This document shows positions 37,679 to 47,400 of a DNA stretch of 64,000 bases, piece after piece. The notes under the pieces were generated by a model. It searched no databases. It was not told the origin of the DNA and saw nothing but the letters and a program-made list of their open reading frames with translations. Position 1 is the stretch's first letter. Every line of letters begins with the position of its first letter. This stretch comes from Francisella uliginis. GTDB taxonomy: Bacteria > Pseudomonadota > Gammaproteobacteria > Francisellales > Francisellaceae. A program made the translations under genes and the position numbers. The stretch lies in the NCBI RefSeq assembly GCF_001895265.1, contig NZ_CP016796.1, forward strand, positions 1,488,001-1,552,000, read 5' to 3'.

Positions 37679-38707
37679 ATGCTTAAAAAAATAATTGCTA
37701 CAGCTGCCCTAGTTTGCTGTATAAATTTTGCTATTGCTGATGTTGTAAATATTTATGCGCATAGGGGATTACGTCCACTAGCTCCTGAAGATACTCTTCC
37801 AGCATATACTGATGCTATGCGTGTTGGTGTTGATGTAATTGATACAGATATTAATATGACTAAAGATAAAGTCCTTGTTGTAACTCATGACTTAACTCTA
37901 AATCCTGATTTAACTAAAGATAAAAATGGCAACTGGATCAAAAAAGCAATTCCAATTAAAGATCTAACTCTAGCTCAACTAAAGCAATACACTGTTGGCT
38001 ATATAAAACCAAACTCGCCAACTGCAAAGATGTACCCAAACCATGTAGGGATGCCAGATGTACATATACCCACACTACAGCAAGTAATAGACTATGTTAA
38101 ATCAAACGTTGGTAGCCGTGTTCGTTTACAAATAGAAATAAAAACAGATCCTTATAATCCCAAGATAAGCTGGTCAGCTCAAGAGATGGCTGAAGCTTTG
38201 AATAAAGTCTTGGTAAAAAGCCGTATTTCCAGTAGTGTTGAAGTACAAGCTTTTGAATGGCAAGCATTGGTAGATCTTCAAAAACTAAATCCTAAAGTTC
38301 AAACAGCTTATCTAACTGACCATACAACTGAACCTATGGATGCTAAACAAGCAAGAACAATGAAAAATTACCAAAAATGGACAGCCCCTCTTAATCCCAA
38401 AGACTTTAATTACGACTATCCCAAAATGGTTAAAAAGTTAGGTGGCACATTCTGGGAACCTTATGAAAAAGACTTAACGAAAGCAGACCTTAATGAGGCT
38501 CATAAACTTGGTATAAAAGTTGTAACATGGAGCTGGACTGAAGACGAAGGAACTGACTTTGATTATAATGTTGCAAGTAAGCTTATAGATTGGCGAGTTG
38601 ATGGCATGATTACTGATAGACCTGATATTTTAAGGGGTGTTGAAGCTGCAAAAGGTCTTGATCTACCGCCGGCTTATCCAAATATGCCTTTTCCAAAAAC
38701 AATATAA
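37679..38707 (+). CDS. glpQ: Periplasmic glycerophosphodiester phosphodiesterase
   Basis: GlpQ hydrolyses deacylated phospholipid headgroup diesters to glycerol-3-phosphate and an alcohol. The 342-aa protein has a signal peptide (MLKKIIATAALVCCINFAIA, cleavage after residue 20). The GDPD TIM-barrel follows, with catalytic H28-R29 in AHRGLRPLAPEDTLPAY, metal-binding E37 and D-T-D in DVIDTDINMT. The second catalytic His lies in VVTHDLTLNPDLT. KVVTWSWTEDE and RVDGMITDRPD near the end are typical. It precedes the G3P transporter gene by 116 bp, so the two form a scavenging pair. Confidence 0.92.
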   Translation: MLKKIIATAALVCCINFAIADVVNIYAHRGLRPLAPEDTLPAYTDAMRVGVDVIDTDINMTKDKVLVVTHDLTLNPDLTKDKNGNWIKKAIPIKDLTLAQLKQYTVGYIKPNSPTAKMYPNHVGMPDVHIPTLQQVIDYVKSNVGSRVRLQIEIKTDPYNPKISWSAQEMAEALNKVLVKSRISSSVEVQAFEWQALVDLQKLNPKVQTAYLTDHTTEPMDAKQARTMKNYQKWTAPLNPKDFNYDYPKMVKKLGGTFWEPYEKDLTKADLNEAHKLGIKVVTWSWTEDEGTDFDYNVASKLIDWRVDGMITDRPDILRGVEAAKGLDLPPAYPNMPFPKTI

Positions 38708-38823
38708 AAAGTATTAGTTTATAATTTTTATCATCTAAGTAAATTTTTATTGAGGAATAAAAATTCTTAAACTAAACTAATTGCTACGTAATAATGAAAT
38801 AAACCAAAGATATAGATAACTTT

Positions 38824-40140
38824 ATGAATTTTTTAAAACCTGCAAAAGCGCTGCCTTTATTAGCTAAGGAGCAAATACAAAAATTATACCCTCACTGGCG
38901 ACTGAGAATGTTTCTAGTTGCCTATATAGGTTATTTCACCTACTACTTTGGTAGAAGTAGTTTTGATGTATCTAAACAATATATCACAACGCTATCTCCT
39001 GATGAACTAGGACTAATAGGTGCTGGCTTAGGTATTGCATATGGTGTCAGTAAGTTTCTTATGGGCAATATTTCTGATAGAAGTAATGCCAAAGTATTTT
39101 TAGCTATAGGATTATTTGTAACAGGTTTTATTAACCTACTATTACCTAGCTTACTTTCTCTGGGTGTTCTTGTTATGTTCATAGCGATGTTCCTAAATGG
39201 TTGGGCTCAAGGTATGGGGTGGCCTGCATGTGCACGTATTATGACTCACTGGTTTTGTGCTAACGAGCGCGGTACTAAAATGGGAATCTGGAATACTGCT
39301 CATAATGTAGGAGCTGGATGTTTAGCAATTGTTGTTGTTCCTATTGGATTATTTTTATTTAGTGGCAACTGGCATGGACTTTTTTATGTTGCAGGTGCTT
39401 TATGTATAGCAGTAGGAATTTTAGTATTAATCTTTGGTGCAGATACTCCACAATCTCTAGGTTTACCTGCTATTGAAGTATACAAGGGTTACACCACAGC
39501 AGAAGCTCATCATGAAAAAGAATTTTCAGCTAAAGAAATATTCTTTAAATATGTATTAAATAATAAATGGGTTTGGTTGATTGCAACTGCAAATGCTTTT
39601 GTATACTGTGCAAGATACGGTCTTGGAAGCTGGGCTCCTTACTATCTAGTTCACGTAAAACACTTATCAACATCAGATGGTCTTATTGCTTATGCTATGT
39701 TTGAGCTACCTGCAATTCCAGGAACTATAATCATTGGCTGGTTGACAGATAGGTTCTTTGGTAGTCGTAGAGCTCCAATGAGTGTAATCTGTATGTTTTT
39801 ATTTATTTGTGCATTACTTGTATATTGGTATAGCAACACTCCTGTAATTCTTTGGGCATCATTATCTGCAATGGGAATATTAATATATGGTCCTGTTGCC
39901 TTAATTGGAATACTTGCTCTAGATCTTGTACCTAAAAAAGCAGGAGGAACAGCTGCTGGATTTACAGGATTATTCGGTTATTTCCTAGGCACTGTTGGTG
40001 CTCAAGCTGTAATTGGCTTTATTGCTACATTCTTAGGTTGGAATGCGGTATTTGTATTCTTATTAAGTGCATGTGTTATTGCTATAGCTCTTTTAGGAAT
40101 ATGTTGGAATCTTGGCTATAATAAAGTTTCTACAGACTAA
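38824..40140 (+). CDS. glpT: Glycerol-3-phosphate transporter (GlpT, organophosphate:Pi antiporter)
   Basis: The 438-aa, 12-helix MFS protein belongs to the organophosphate:phosphate antiporter family. The N-terminal WRLRMFLVAYIGYFTYYFGRSSFDVS carries the conserved Arg and the family FGR motif. GISYGVSKFLMGNISDRSN-like sequence (here GIAYGVSKFLMGNISDRSN), NGWAQGMGWPACARIMTHWF and WNTAHNVGAGC match GlpT. It would bring in the glycerol-3-phosphate released by the upstream GlpQ. UhpT-type hexose-phosphate transport is less likely given this context. Confidence 0.88.
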   Translation: MNFLKPAKALPLLAKEQIQKLYPHWRLRMFLVAYIGYFTYYFGRSSFDVSKQYITTLSPDELGLIGAGLGIAYGVSKFLMGNISDRSNAKVFLAIGLFVTGFINLLLPSLLSLGVLVMFIAMFLNGWAQGMGWPACARIMTHWFCANERGTKMGIWNTAHNVGAGCLAIVVVPIGLFLFSGNWHGLFYVAGALCIAVGILVLIFGADTPQSLGLPAIEVYKGYTTAEAHHEKEFSAKEIFFKYVLNNKWVWLIATANAFVYCARYGLGSWAPYYLVHVKHLSTSDGLIAYAMFELPAIPGTIIIGWLTDRFFGSRRAPMSVICMFLFICALLVYWYSNTPVILWASLSAMGILIYGPVALIGILALDLVPKKAGGTAAGFTGLFGYFLGTVGAQAVIGFIATFLGWNAVFVFLLSACVIAIALLGICWNLGYNKVSTD

Positions 40141-40154
40141 ATTTATACTCCTAA

Positions 40155-41543
40155 ATGACTTTCAATAATCTATTAAAAATTCTAATAACTTTTACAATAC
40201 TTCTCTCATCAACATCATACTCTTTAAATTCTACAGAGATTGATAAATCCTTTGATAAAGCAGTAAAAACCAACCAGCTTAACTCTGCTCTAATTGGTGT
40301 TAAAATTATAAACTTAAATAATGGTAAAACTATATATTCTAAAAATGCTGATAAAAACTTTATCCCCGCAAGTAATACTAAACTTGTAACCGGAGCTACT
40401 GCTTTACTATACCTAGGGAAGAATTTTAAATATAAAACTAAACTTTATTATGATAAATCTCAAAATCATACTCTAAATAATCTATATATAGTTTTTTCTG
40501 GAGATCCTAGTTTTACTACTAAAGACTTACAAAATCTATTAAGCTCATTAAAGACTTCTGAAATAAATAAGATTAACCAAGTCTATTTTGTTAATAAGTT
40601 TTTCACTGGTCGCAATACTTCTATAAATGAAAGTCAATCTAGTGCAATCTTTGCTTACGGAGCCCCAAGTTCTATATATAATCTTAATGAAAATTCTGTA
40701 ATATTAAAATTAACTCCTATTAAGCAAGGCTTTAATACTGAACAAATATCTGGCGAACCATTACAATTTAAAAATAATCTCTTTATTGCTACTAAACAAC
40801 AGCTAAAAACATGCCAATTTAATGGCTATAACTATTATGAAACTTTAACTCTTTCAGGCTGTTTACCTAAAAATAACTATACTTTTAACTTTGCTATTCA
40901 ACATCCAAAATCAGTGATGCAAAAAGCCATATTAAGAGAACTATCGAAGCTAAACATCACTACGATCAATAATATAAGAATTACCTCAAAACTTCCTAAT
41001 AACACTACTTTATTAGCTGAACATAATTCTGCCAAATTAGATATATTATTAAAGCATATGCTAGTCGTTTCAGACAACTTATATGCTCAAACGATATTAA
41101 GAACTATTGGCTACTATTATAATAATGTTGGTAGCATCGTATCTGGAAAAAATGCTGTATTTGAAATATTACAAAACAAACTTAAATTAAACACAGATAG
41201 CATACAGTTGGAGGACGGAGCTGGAATGTCTGGTAATGATCTTTTAACTCCTAACTTCCTTACAAGTCTACTTTATAAAATGTCTTTAGATAAAAATTAT
41301 AAACTTTTTAAAAATATGCTACCAATATATGGTGAAACAGGCACGTTAAAGAACTTCAAAGGCGACAAACTTAAAGATAAAGTTTTTGCAAAAACAGGAA
41401 CTCAAACCACTGCTATAGCATTATCTGGATACCTTATTAAAGACAATAATCAATATGCTTTTTCAATACTTATCAATTCATTAAAAGAGTCTCAAAAATC
41501 TCTAGCTCATAATTTTGAAAGAGAGTTATTAGAAAGTTTATAA
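40155..41543 (+). CDS. dacB: D-alanyl-D-alanine carboxypeptidase/endopeptidase (PBP4, DacB)
   Basis: The 462-aa class C penicillin-binding protein trims or opens peptidoglycan cross-links in the periplasm. It has a signal peptide (about residues 1-23). The active-site SxxK is S73-NT-K76 in IPASNTKLVTG. The SDN triad lies in VVSDNLYAQT near 303, and the KTG motif in VFAKTGTQTTAIALSGY near 411. The characteristic PBP4 insert lies between SxxK and SDN. It begins 14 bp after glpT and may be read through from it, although the functions are unrelated. Confidence 0.92.
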   Translation: MTFNNLLKILITFTILLSSTSYSLNSTEIDKSFDKAVKTNQLNSALIGVKIINLNNGKTIYSKNADKNFIPASNTKLVTGATALLYLGKNFKYKTKLYYDKSQNHTLNNLYIVFSGDPSFTTKDLQNLLSSLKTSEINKINQVYFVNKFFTGRNTSINESQSSAIFAYGAPSSIYNLNENSVILKLTPIKQGFNTEQISGEPLQFKNNLFIATKQQLKTCQFNGYNYYETLTLSGCLPKNNYTFNFAIQHPKSVMQKAILRELSKLNITTINNIRITSKLPNNTTLLAEHNSAKLDILLKHMLVVSDNLYAQTILRTIGYYYNNVGSIVSGKNAVFEILQNKLKLNTDSIQLEDGAGMSGNDLLTPNFLTSLLYKMSLDKNYKLFKNMLPIYGETGTLKNFKGDKLKDKVFAKTGTQTTAIALSGYLIKDNNQYAFSILINSLKESQKSLAHNFERELLESL

Positions 41544-41557
41544 TTACTAGCTAAAAG

Positions 41558-42874
41558 TTAATAAAATACCTCTATAACTAATAAAACCATAGAAAGTAAA
41601 TTCAATATAATTAAAGTGTAACTAATATCTTTTAAACCTGATATGATAATCTTATAAGCTGTCCATAAAATTAGCCCTAATATCACCCCATGAGTTATTG
41701 ACCCTGTTAGAGGAATTATAAACATAGTCAGTAATGCTGGCACTGCTTCTGGTATATTGTCCCAGTCAATATCTATTACTAACCTAACCATATGTACTCC
41801 AACAATAAATAACACTGGAGCTGTTGCTACTGCAGGGACAAGAGATAATAATGGTGACAAAAATAAAAATGGTAAAAATAATAAACCAGTTACAATAACC
41901 CCAAACCCTGTTTTAGTTCCTGCCTTAATTCCAGTTATTGACTCGATATAACCTATTGCCGAGCTAGTACCAAATATTCCTGATAATATTCCTGATATAC
42001 CTTCAACAGTTAATATCTGTTTAAAATTTCTAGGTTCACCTTTTTCATCTAAAAGGTTTCCAGCCTCACAAATACCAATAGCACCAGCTAAACTATCAAA
42101 TAACACTGTAAATATAAAAGCAAATATCGCAGGCCATAGAGCTATGGATAATGAGTTTACTAAATCAAGCTGGCCAAATACTGAAAAATCTGGCATAGAA
42201 ACAATACCACTAAATTTAATAGAAAGCCCTAAGCTTGGAAAAAATAAACTTAGTAGCAAATAAATAAAAGTAATACCAACAATTCCTAAAATCAGCGAAG
42301 AGGAGTAGTTATAATAAGTTAATATCCCTATAAATAACAACCCAAGTATAAATAAAACAAATGAGATATTTAAATTAGCCATTTTAATAATATTAACAGG
42401 ATCAGGCGCTACTATATTTGCTGACTTTAATGCTAAAAAAGCTATCAATAACCCTATACCTGCGACAACTGCATATCTTAACTGTTTGGGAATAGCTTTG
42501 ATGATTTTTGTTCTAATATTGGTTACTGATAAAATTGTAAAAATAATCCCTGACCAAAAGACAACACCCAATGCAACTTGCCAACTTACATGCATTTGTT
42601 GAACTACTGTATAAGTAAAAAATGCATTAATACCCATACCTGGAGCGATAGCTATAGGATTATTTGAAAATACTCCCATTAGTATACATCCGATAAAAGA
42701 CACAACTACTGTAGCCGTTAAAGCACCAGCAAAGGGTATCCCAGCTTGAGATAATATTACTGGATTAACAATGATTATATACATCATTGATAAGAAGGTT
42801 GTTAATCCACCGATAGTTTCTCGTTTAAAAGAAAAGTCATCTTCTTTAAATGCATCTGATATTTTTAATTGCAT
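41558..42874 (-). CDS. NCS2-family purine permease (AzgA-like)
   Basis: The 438-aa permease has 12-14 hydrophobic segments. AzgA-subfamily features are ETIGGLTTFLSMMYIIIVNPVILSQAG near the N-terminus, GVFSNNPIAIAPGMGINAFFTY near residue 70, FDSLAGAIGICEAGNLLDEKG near 260 and GTSSAIGYIESITGIKAGTKTG near 300. The subfamily takes up hypoxanthine, guanine or adenine with H+. It follows the adenosine deaminase gene by 10 bp, and the pairing supports purine scavenging. Confidence 0.9.
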   Translation of the reverse strand: MQLKISDAFKEDDFSFKRETIGGLTTFLSMMYIIIVNPVILSQAGIPFAGALTATVVVSFIGCILMGVFSNNPIAIAPGMGINAFFTYTVVQQMHVSWQVALGVVFWSGIIFTILSVTNIRTKIIKAIPKQLRYAVVAGIGLLIAFLALKSANIVAPDPVNIIKMANLNISFVLFILGLLFIGILTYYNYSSSLILGIVGITFIYLLLSLFFPSLGLSIKFSGIVSMPDFSVFGQLDLVNSLSIALWPAIFAFIFTVLFDSLAGAIGICEAGNLLDEKGEPRNFKQILTVEGISGILSGIFGTSSAIGYIESITGIKAGTKTGFGVIVTGLLFLPFLFLSPLLSLVPAVATAPVLFIVGVHMVRLVIDIDWDNIPEAVPALLTMFIIPLTGSITHGVILGLILWTAYKIIISGLKDISYTLIILNLLSMVLLVIEVFY

Positions 42875-42884
42875 AACCTCAAAC

Positions 42885-43835
42885 CTAAATAAACTTAGCC
42901 TCTAAACTATTATTTATAAGCTTAATAATTTGAGCTTCAGATAAATTTAACGCTTGTGCTATTTGTCTATAGTTTTCATTAACATAACCACCAAAGTATG
43001 CTGGATCATCTGAATTAATAGTTACTTTGACACCCTTTTCTAAAAGCTTAGCTGCAGGATGTTTAGATAAATCAGTTGTAACTTTTAAAGATTTATTTGA
43101 TAAAGGACACATAGTCAAAGCGATATCATCTTTTATAATTCTTTGTGTTAAAGTCTCATCATGTAAAATTGCATTACCATGATCTATCCTATCTATACCT
43201 AATATATCTATAGCTTCCCAAATATACTCAACAGGCCCCTCTTCACCAGCATGCGCAACTAAATATAGTCCTTCTTTTTTTGCTTGCTCAAAGACTCTTT
43301 TAAATTTAGATGGTGGATTACCTAGCTCACTACTATCCAAGCCTATACCTATAAAATTCTCACGAAAATTCATTATTTTTTCAAAAGAGCGTAGAGCATG
43401 ATCTTCAGATAGGTGACGCAAAAAGCATACTATTATACTAGCTTTTATACCAAAATCCTTTTCAGCTTGTTTAATAGCTTGAATCACACCACTAAATACA
43501 GTTGATAAAGCTATTCCTCTTTCTAAATGAGCTTGAGGGTCTATAAATATCTCGGTATGTGTTACATTATCTTGATTTGCTCTAATTAAATACGCATATG
43601 TTAAATCATAAAAGTCTTGATCTGTTATTAGCACAGACATACCTTGATAGTATAAATCTAAAAAATCTTGGAGATTGTTAAAGTTATACGCTCTTTTAAT
43701 TTCATCTATTGAACTGTATTTAAGACTTACCCTATTTCTTTGTGCTAGTTCAAACATCATCTGAGGCTCTAGTGTACCTTCTATATGAAGATGAAGTTCA
43801 GCCTTTGGCATTGCTAATATATCTTTGTATAACAT
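42885..43835 (-). CDS. add: Adenosine deaminase
   Basis: This 316-aa zinc enzyme converts adenosine (or adenine in some relatives) to inosine (or hypoxanthine). The metal-dependent hydrolase barrel shows the first ligands in PKAELHLHIEGTLEP (residues 9-23). The third His and the catalytic Glu lie in YLVAHAGEEGP near 195, the catalytic His in DRIDHGNAIL, and the Asp pair in INSDDPAYFGG near 275. Short bacterial members of this size include adenine deaminases of the same family, so adenine is a possible alternative substrate. It heads the operon with the purine permease. Confidence 0.88.
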   Translation of the reverse strand: MLYKDILAMPKAELHLHIEGTLEPQMMFELAQRNRVSLKYSSIDEIKRAYNFNNLQDFLDLYYQGMSVLITDQDFYDLTYAYLIRANQDNVTHTEIFIDPQAHLERGIALSTVFSGVIQAIKQAEKDFGIKASIIVCFLRHLSEDHALRSFEKIMNFRENFIGIGLDSSELGNPPSKFKRVFEQAKKEGLYLVAHAGEEGPVEYIWEAIDILGIDRIDHGNAILHDETLTQRIIKDDIALTMCPLSNKSLKVTTDLSKHPAAKLLEKGVKVTINSDDPAYFGGYVNENYRQIAQALNLSEAQIIKLINNSLEAKFI

Positions 43836-44029
43836 AATATTTAATAAGCTTATTAATTAATATTTAATAGACATATATTATCACACAACTTTTTCCTGTG
43901 AAACTATATAAACCCTATATAAGAAATATTTATTATATGCATAACCAATTACTATTTGACTCAATTTATAAGTTTAAATAGAATCGATCTATAGGCTTAA
44001 TTTATTTTAAATATTTAATAGCCTAAACA
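43836..44029. other. Upstream region of add, no gene
   Basis: This AT-rich stretch lies between the add start and the second MITE-like element. It should hold the add promoter. I see no open frame, hairpin or repeat that stands out. Confidence 0.3.
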
Positions 44030-44161
44030 TATAGTTAATCCGAAATATATGTCATTCTACGACTTGGTAGAATCTAGTTTTATAAGACTCATAGTGAGTA
44101 GATACTATGGTCAAGACATAGGATGACAAAATAGTTTTAAAAGAAATTCGGATTTACTATA
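44030..44161. repeat. MITE-like palindromic element, copy 2
   Basis: This 132-bp element has ends TATAGTTAATCCGAA (44030-44044) and TTCGGATTTACTATA (44147-44161), which pair at 14 of 15 positions. They are nearly the same as the ends of the element at 3255-3395. Inner arms start GTCATTCTACGACTTG (44051) and end CAAGACATAGGATGAC (about 44112-44127), again pairing imperfectly. The middle differs from copy 1. No coding capacity is present. It ends 70 bp before katG, so it may sit within or next to that promoter. Confidence 0.7.
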
Positions 44162-44231
44162 GCAAGCATTAGATTTATCTAATTATTGGATAGATCAAAG
44201 CTAAAACCTAAATCAATAAAAGGAACTGACC

Positions 44232-46442
44232 ATGGTAAAAAAAATTGTCACTGCTGTAGGAATGTCTGGTATGTTACTATCTGGTAGTAATGCTTTCGCG
44301 GAAAACAGAGGTAGCCTATCTCCTCAAAGTGTAAATCTATCTCCTTTACGTAACTTAAATACTATAGATAGCCCAATGGCTAAAGATTATAGTTACCGTG
44401 AAGCTTTTAAAAAACTTGATACAGAGCAACTAAAAAAAGATATACAAGAGCTTCTAACTGACTCACAAGATTGGTGGCCTGCTGACTTTGGTAATTATGG
44501 GCCTTTCTTTATTAGGTTATCTTGGCATGATGCTGGTACATATAGAGTATCTGATGGTCGTGGTGGCGCTAATCGTGGCCAGCAGAGATTTTCACCTTTA
44601 AATAGTTGGCCAGATAATGTAAACCTAGATAAAGCAAGACAGCTACTGTGGCCAATCAAACAAAAATACGGGGATGCTGTATCTTGGTCTGATTTACTTG
44701 TTCTAGCTGGTACAGTTTCTTTAGAGTCTATGGGAATGAAACCTATTGGCTTTGCATTTGGTAGAGAAGATGATTGGCAAGGCGATGATACTAACTGGGG
44801 ATTATCTCCGGAAGAGCTTTCTAGCAATGTCAAAGATGGTAAGCTAGTTAAACCATTCTCTGCTACGGAAATGGGACTAATCTATGTAAATCCAGAAGGT
44901 CCTGACGGTGAGCCAGATGTTAAAAAAGCTGGTGAAGCAATTCGTCAAGCATTTAGTGGTATGGGTATGACAGATAAAGAGACTGTTGCCTTAATTGCTG
45001 GTGGTCATACATTTGGTAAAACTCATGGTGCAGTACCTTCTAAAGATGTCAAAAAAGATATTGGTCCAGCTCCAGATAAAGCGCCAATCGAACAACAAGG
45101 TTTTGGCTGGCATAACAGTTATGGCACTGGAAAAGGCGATGATACTATGGGTAGTGGCCTTGAAGGTTCTTGGACTTCTACACCTACATATTGGAATCAT
45201 GATTTCTTAAATAACTTATATAATCTAGATTATGAAAAAACATTATCTCCTGCTGGGGCTCATCAATGGGTTGCAACAAATGCTAAACCTGAAAATATGG
45301 TTCCTGATGCCCATAAACCAGGAGTAAAACATAAGCCTATAATGTTTACTACTGATCTTGCTCTAAAAGAAGATCCTAAGTTTAATAAATATGCTCAAGA
45401 GTTCTATAACAATCCAGAAGAATTTAAAGAAGAGTTTGCTAAAGCATGGTTTAAACTAACCCATAGAGATATGGGTCCTAAATCTAGATATATAGGCCCT
45501 TGGATTCCTGAACAAAACTTTATCTGGCAAGATCCTGTTCCTAAAGCTGACTACAAACAAGTATCAACTCAAGATATAGCACAGCTTAAACAAGATATTA
45601 TAGGCTCTGGACTTACTAACCAACAGCTTATAAAAACTGCTTGGGATTCTGCTTCTACATATCGTAAAACTGATTATAGAGGCGGATCAAATGGCGCAAG
45701 GATTGCTTTAGCTCCAGAGAAAGATTGGCAAATGAATGAGCCAGCTAAACTTGAAGTTGTTATTACTAAACTTAAAGAAATTCAAGCTAACTTTAATAAT
45801 ACTAAGAAAGATGGTACTAAAGTTTCTCTAGCTGACTTAATAGTATTAGGTGGTAATATGGGTATTGAACAAGCAGCTAAACAAGCTGGTTACACTATAG
45901 AGATACCTTTTGTTCCAGGTAGAACAGATGCTACACAAGCCCAAACTGATGTAGAATCATTTAATTATCTAAAAACTAAAGCTGACGGCTTTATAAACTA
46001 CACAGATGGTAGTATAGCAAATAATGACCTACCTCAAGCTTTAGTTGAAAAAGCAAGTATGCTTGATCTAAATGTCCCAGAAATGACAGTATTAGTTGGT
46101 GGTATGCGTGCTCTAAATGTAAACTACGATGATTCTCAAGAAGGTGTATTTACAGCAACTCCAGGTCAGCTTAATAACAAATTCTTTGTGAACTTGTTAG
46201 ATATGTCTACAGAGTGGAAAAAATCTGATAAAAATGCTGGAGAATATATCGGCATAGATAGAAAAACTGGTAAGCAAAAATGGACTGCTTCTCCTGTAGA
46301 TCTAATCTTTGGTTCAAACTCAGAACTTAAAGCTGTAGCTCAGGTTTATGCTGAAAATGGTAATGAACAAAAATTTGTTAATGACTTTGCTAAAGCTTGG
46401 CATAAGGTTATGATGCTTGGCAGATTTGATGTTCAAGAGTAA
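44232..46442 (+). CDS. katG: Exported catalase-peroxidase KatG
   Basis: The 736-aa haem enzyme destroys H2O2 and some organic or peroxynitrite oxidants. Distal residues R95, W98 and H99 are in [13 protein letters not shown]98 with Y218 ([10 protein letters not shown]) and a Met at about 244-246 ([10 protein letters not shown]) would form the Met-Tyr-Trp cofactor needed for catalase activity. The proximal haem ligand is H259 in [12 protein letters not shown]. The second, non-haem domain is complete. A signal peptide ([23 protein letters not shown], cleavage near residue 23) indicates export, as known for Francisella KatG. An AAGGA site precedes the ATG. Confidence 0.96.
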   Translation: MVKKIVTAVGMSGMLLSGSNAFAENRGSLSPQSVNLSPLRNLNTIDSPMAKDYSYREAFKKLDTEQLKKDIQELLTDSQDWWPADFGNYGPFFIRLSWHDAGTYRVSDGRGGANRGQQRFSPLNSWPDNVNLDKARQLLWPIKQKYGDAVSWSDLLVLAGTVSLESMGMKPIGFAFGREDDWQGDDTNWGLSPEELSSNVKDGKLVKPFSATEMGLIYVNPEGPDGEPDVKKAGEAIRQAFSGMGMTDKETVALIAGGHTFGKTHGAVPSKDVKKDIGPAPDKAPIEQQGFGWHNSYGTGKGDDTMGSGLEGSWTSTPTYWNHDFLNNLYNLDYEKTLSPAGAHQWVATNAKPENMVPDAHKPGVKHKPIMFTTDLALKEDPKFNKYAQEFYNNPEEFKEEFAKAWFKLTHRDMGPKSRYIGPWIPEQNFIWQDPVPKADYKQVSTQDIAQLKQDIIGSGLTNQQLIKTAWDSASTYRKTDYRGGSNGARIALAPEKDWQMNEPAKLEVVITKLKEIQANFNNTKKDGTKVSLADLIVLGGNMGIEQAAKQAGYTIEIPFVPGRTDATQAQTDVESFNYLKTKADGFINYTDGSIANNDLPQALVEKASMLDLNVPEMTVLVGGMRALNVNYDDSQEGVFTATPGQLNNKFFVNLLDMSTEWKKSDKNAGEYIGIDRKTGKQKWTASPVDLIFGSNSELKAVAQVYAENGNEQKFVNDFAKAWHKVMMLGRFDVQE

Positions 46443-46523
46443 TTCTAATAAATAATATCCTCCTCATATAATATTTTCTGATATTCTAAAATTACTACGC
46501 TCATTAATGATTAAGCTATTAAA

Positions 46524-47318
46524 ATGGATTTAAATAAAATAATAACTATATTATCCTTAACTATATCTTTTCTCTCTCTAGGATATGCTGCTAGAGCATT
46601 CTCTCTTAAAAATAAAATTAAAATAAGGGGCAGCTTTAGTCCAATAAGAGATTTTAATTATAAAGATAGATATTTTGGAAGTATCTGTTTAGAGAATATG
46701 AAAGACAGAAGAGTTGCAATCTATAAAATATACATAAGGATAAACTACTTAAATTATCTCTTAATTGAATCATTTGACGAAAATCCTTTAGTCCTAGACT
46801 CTTTCGGAATATTTAAAAAAGAGTATTCACCTGTAAATTATTATATTTCTGATTTATTACAATATAAGTTTGATATAAACAAATCCATTATTTCAAAATC
46901 AAAAAAAGAGATTGTTTTATCAACGAACTTTGGAAAATATATAGTAAGAAAAGATATAAGCAAATGGTCTCCTAACTATTTAAGTACCAAACTTATACCT
47001 GTCAGATTCAATAACATAAAAAACTCATTATCTCCATTATATAATGTTAGCTTACAGTTTAATGGACAAACAAATATATTTATAGTTTACCAAAATGGTT
47101 ATACCTCTTTAGGAAACTTCTTAGATAAAAAAATTACCAATAAAACTTCCAAGCAAGAAATAGAAAACATATTAAGGCATAGATATGGTTCTGAAATCTC
47201 AAACCTAAAAGTGAGTGACTTAAGAAATTTCGAGAAAGAGTTAGTTTTAACATCAAAATTACAAACAATGATCCTTATAACTTTTTTAAAAATCCAGAAC
47301 TTAATGAAAAAACGATAG
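46524..47318 (+). CDS. Membrane-anchored protein of unknown function
   Basis: The 264-aa product has one N-terminal hydrophobic segment (IITILSLTISFLSLGYAARAF, about residues 5-25). A Lys/Asn/Ile-rich soluble part of about 235 residues follows. It starts with a beta-like IRGSFSPIRDFNYKDRYFG and SICLENMKDRRVAIYKIYIRINYLN, and ends with a helical region near IENILRHRYGSEISNLKVSDLRNFEKEL. No Cys-rich or catalytic motif is visible, and I do not recognise the family. It lies 81 bp after katG and 82 bp before dgt, all on the plus strand. No functional link is evident. Confidence 0.65.
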   Translation: MDLNKIITILSLTISFLSLGYAARAFSLKNKIKIRGSFSPIRDFNYKDRYFGSICLENMKDRRVAIYKIYIRINYLNYLLIESFDENPLVLDSFGIFKKEYSPVNYYISDLLQYKFDINKSIISKSKKEIVLSTNFGKYIVRKDISKWSPNYLSTKLIPVRFNNIKNSLSPLYNVSLQFNGQTNIFIVYQNGYTSLGNFLDKKITNKTSKQEIENILRHRYGSEISNLKVSDLRNFEKELVLTSKLQTMILITFLKIQNLMKKR

Positions 47319-47400
47319 AAAACTGTAACTTACTCTCTTTGCATCTATGTTTATTTAATCTAATATGTAACTATAAACATAGTATTTTATTAAATTTCAT

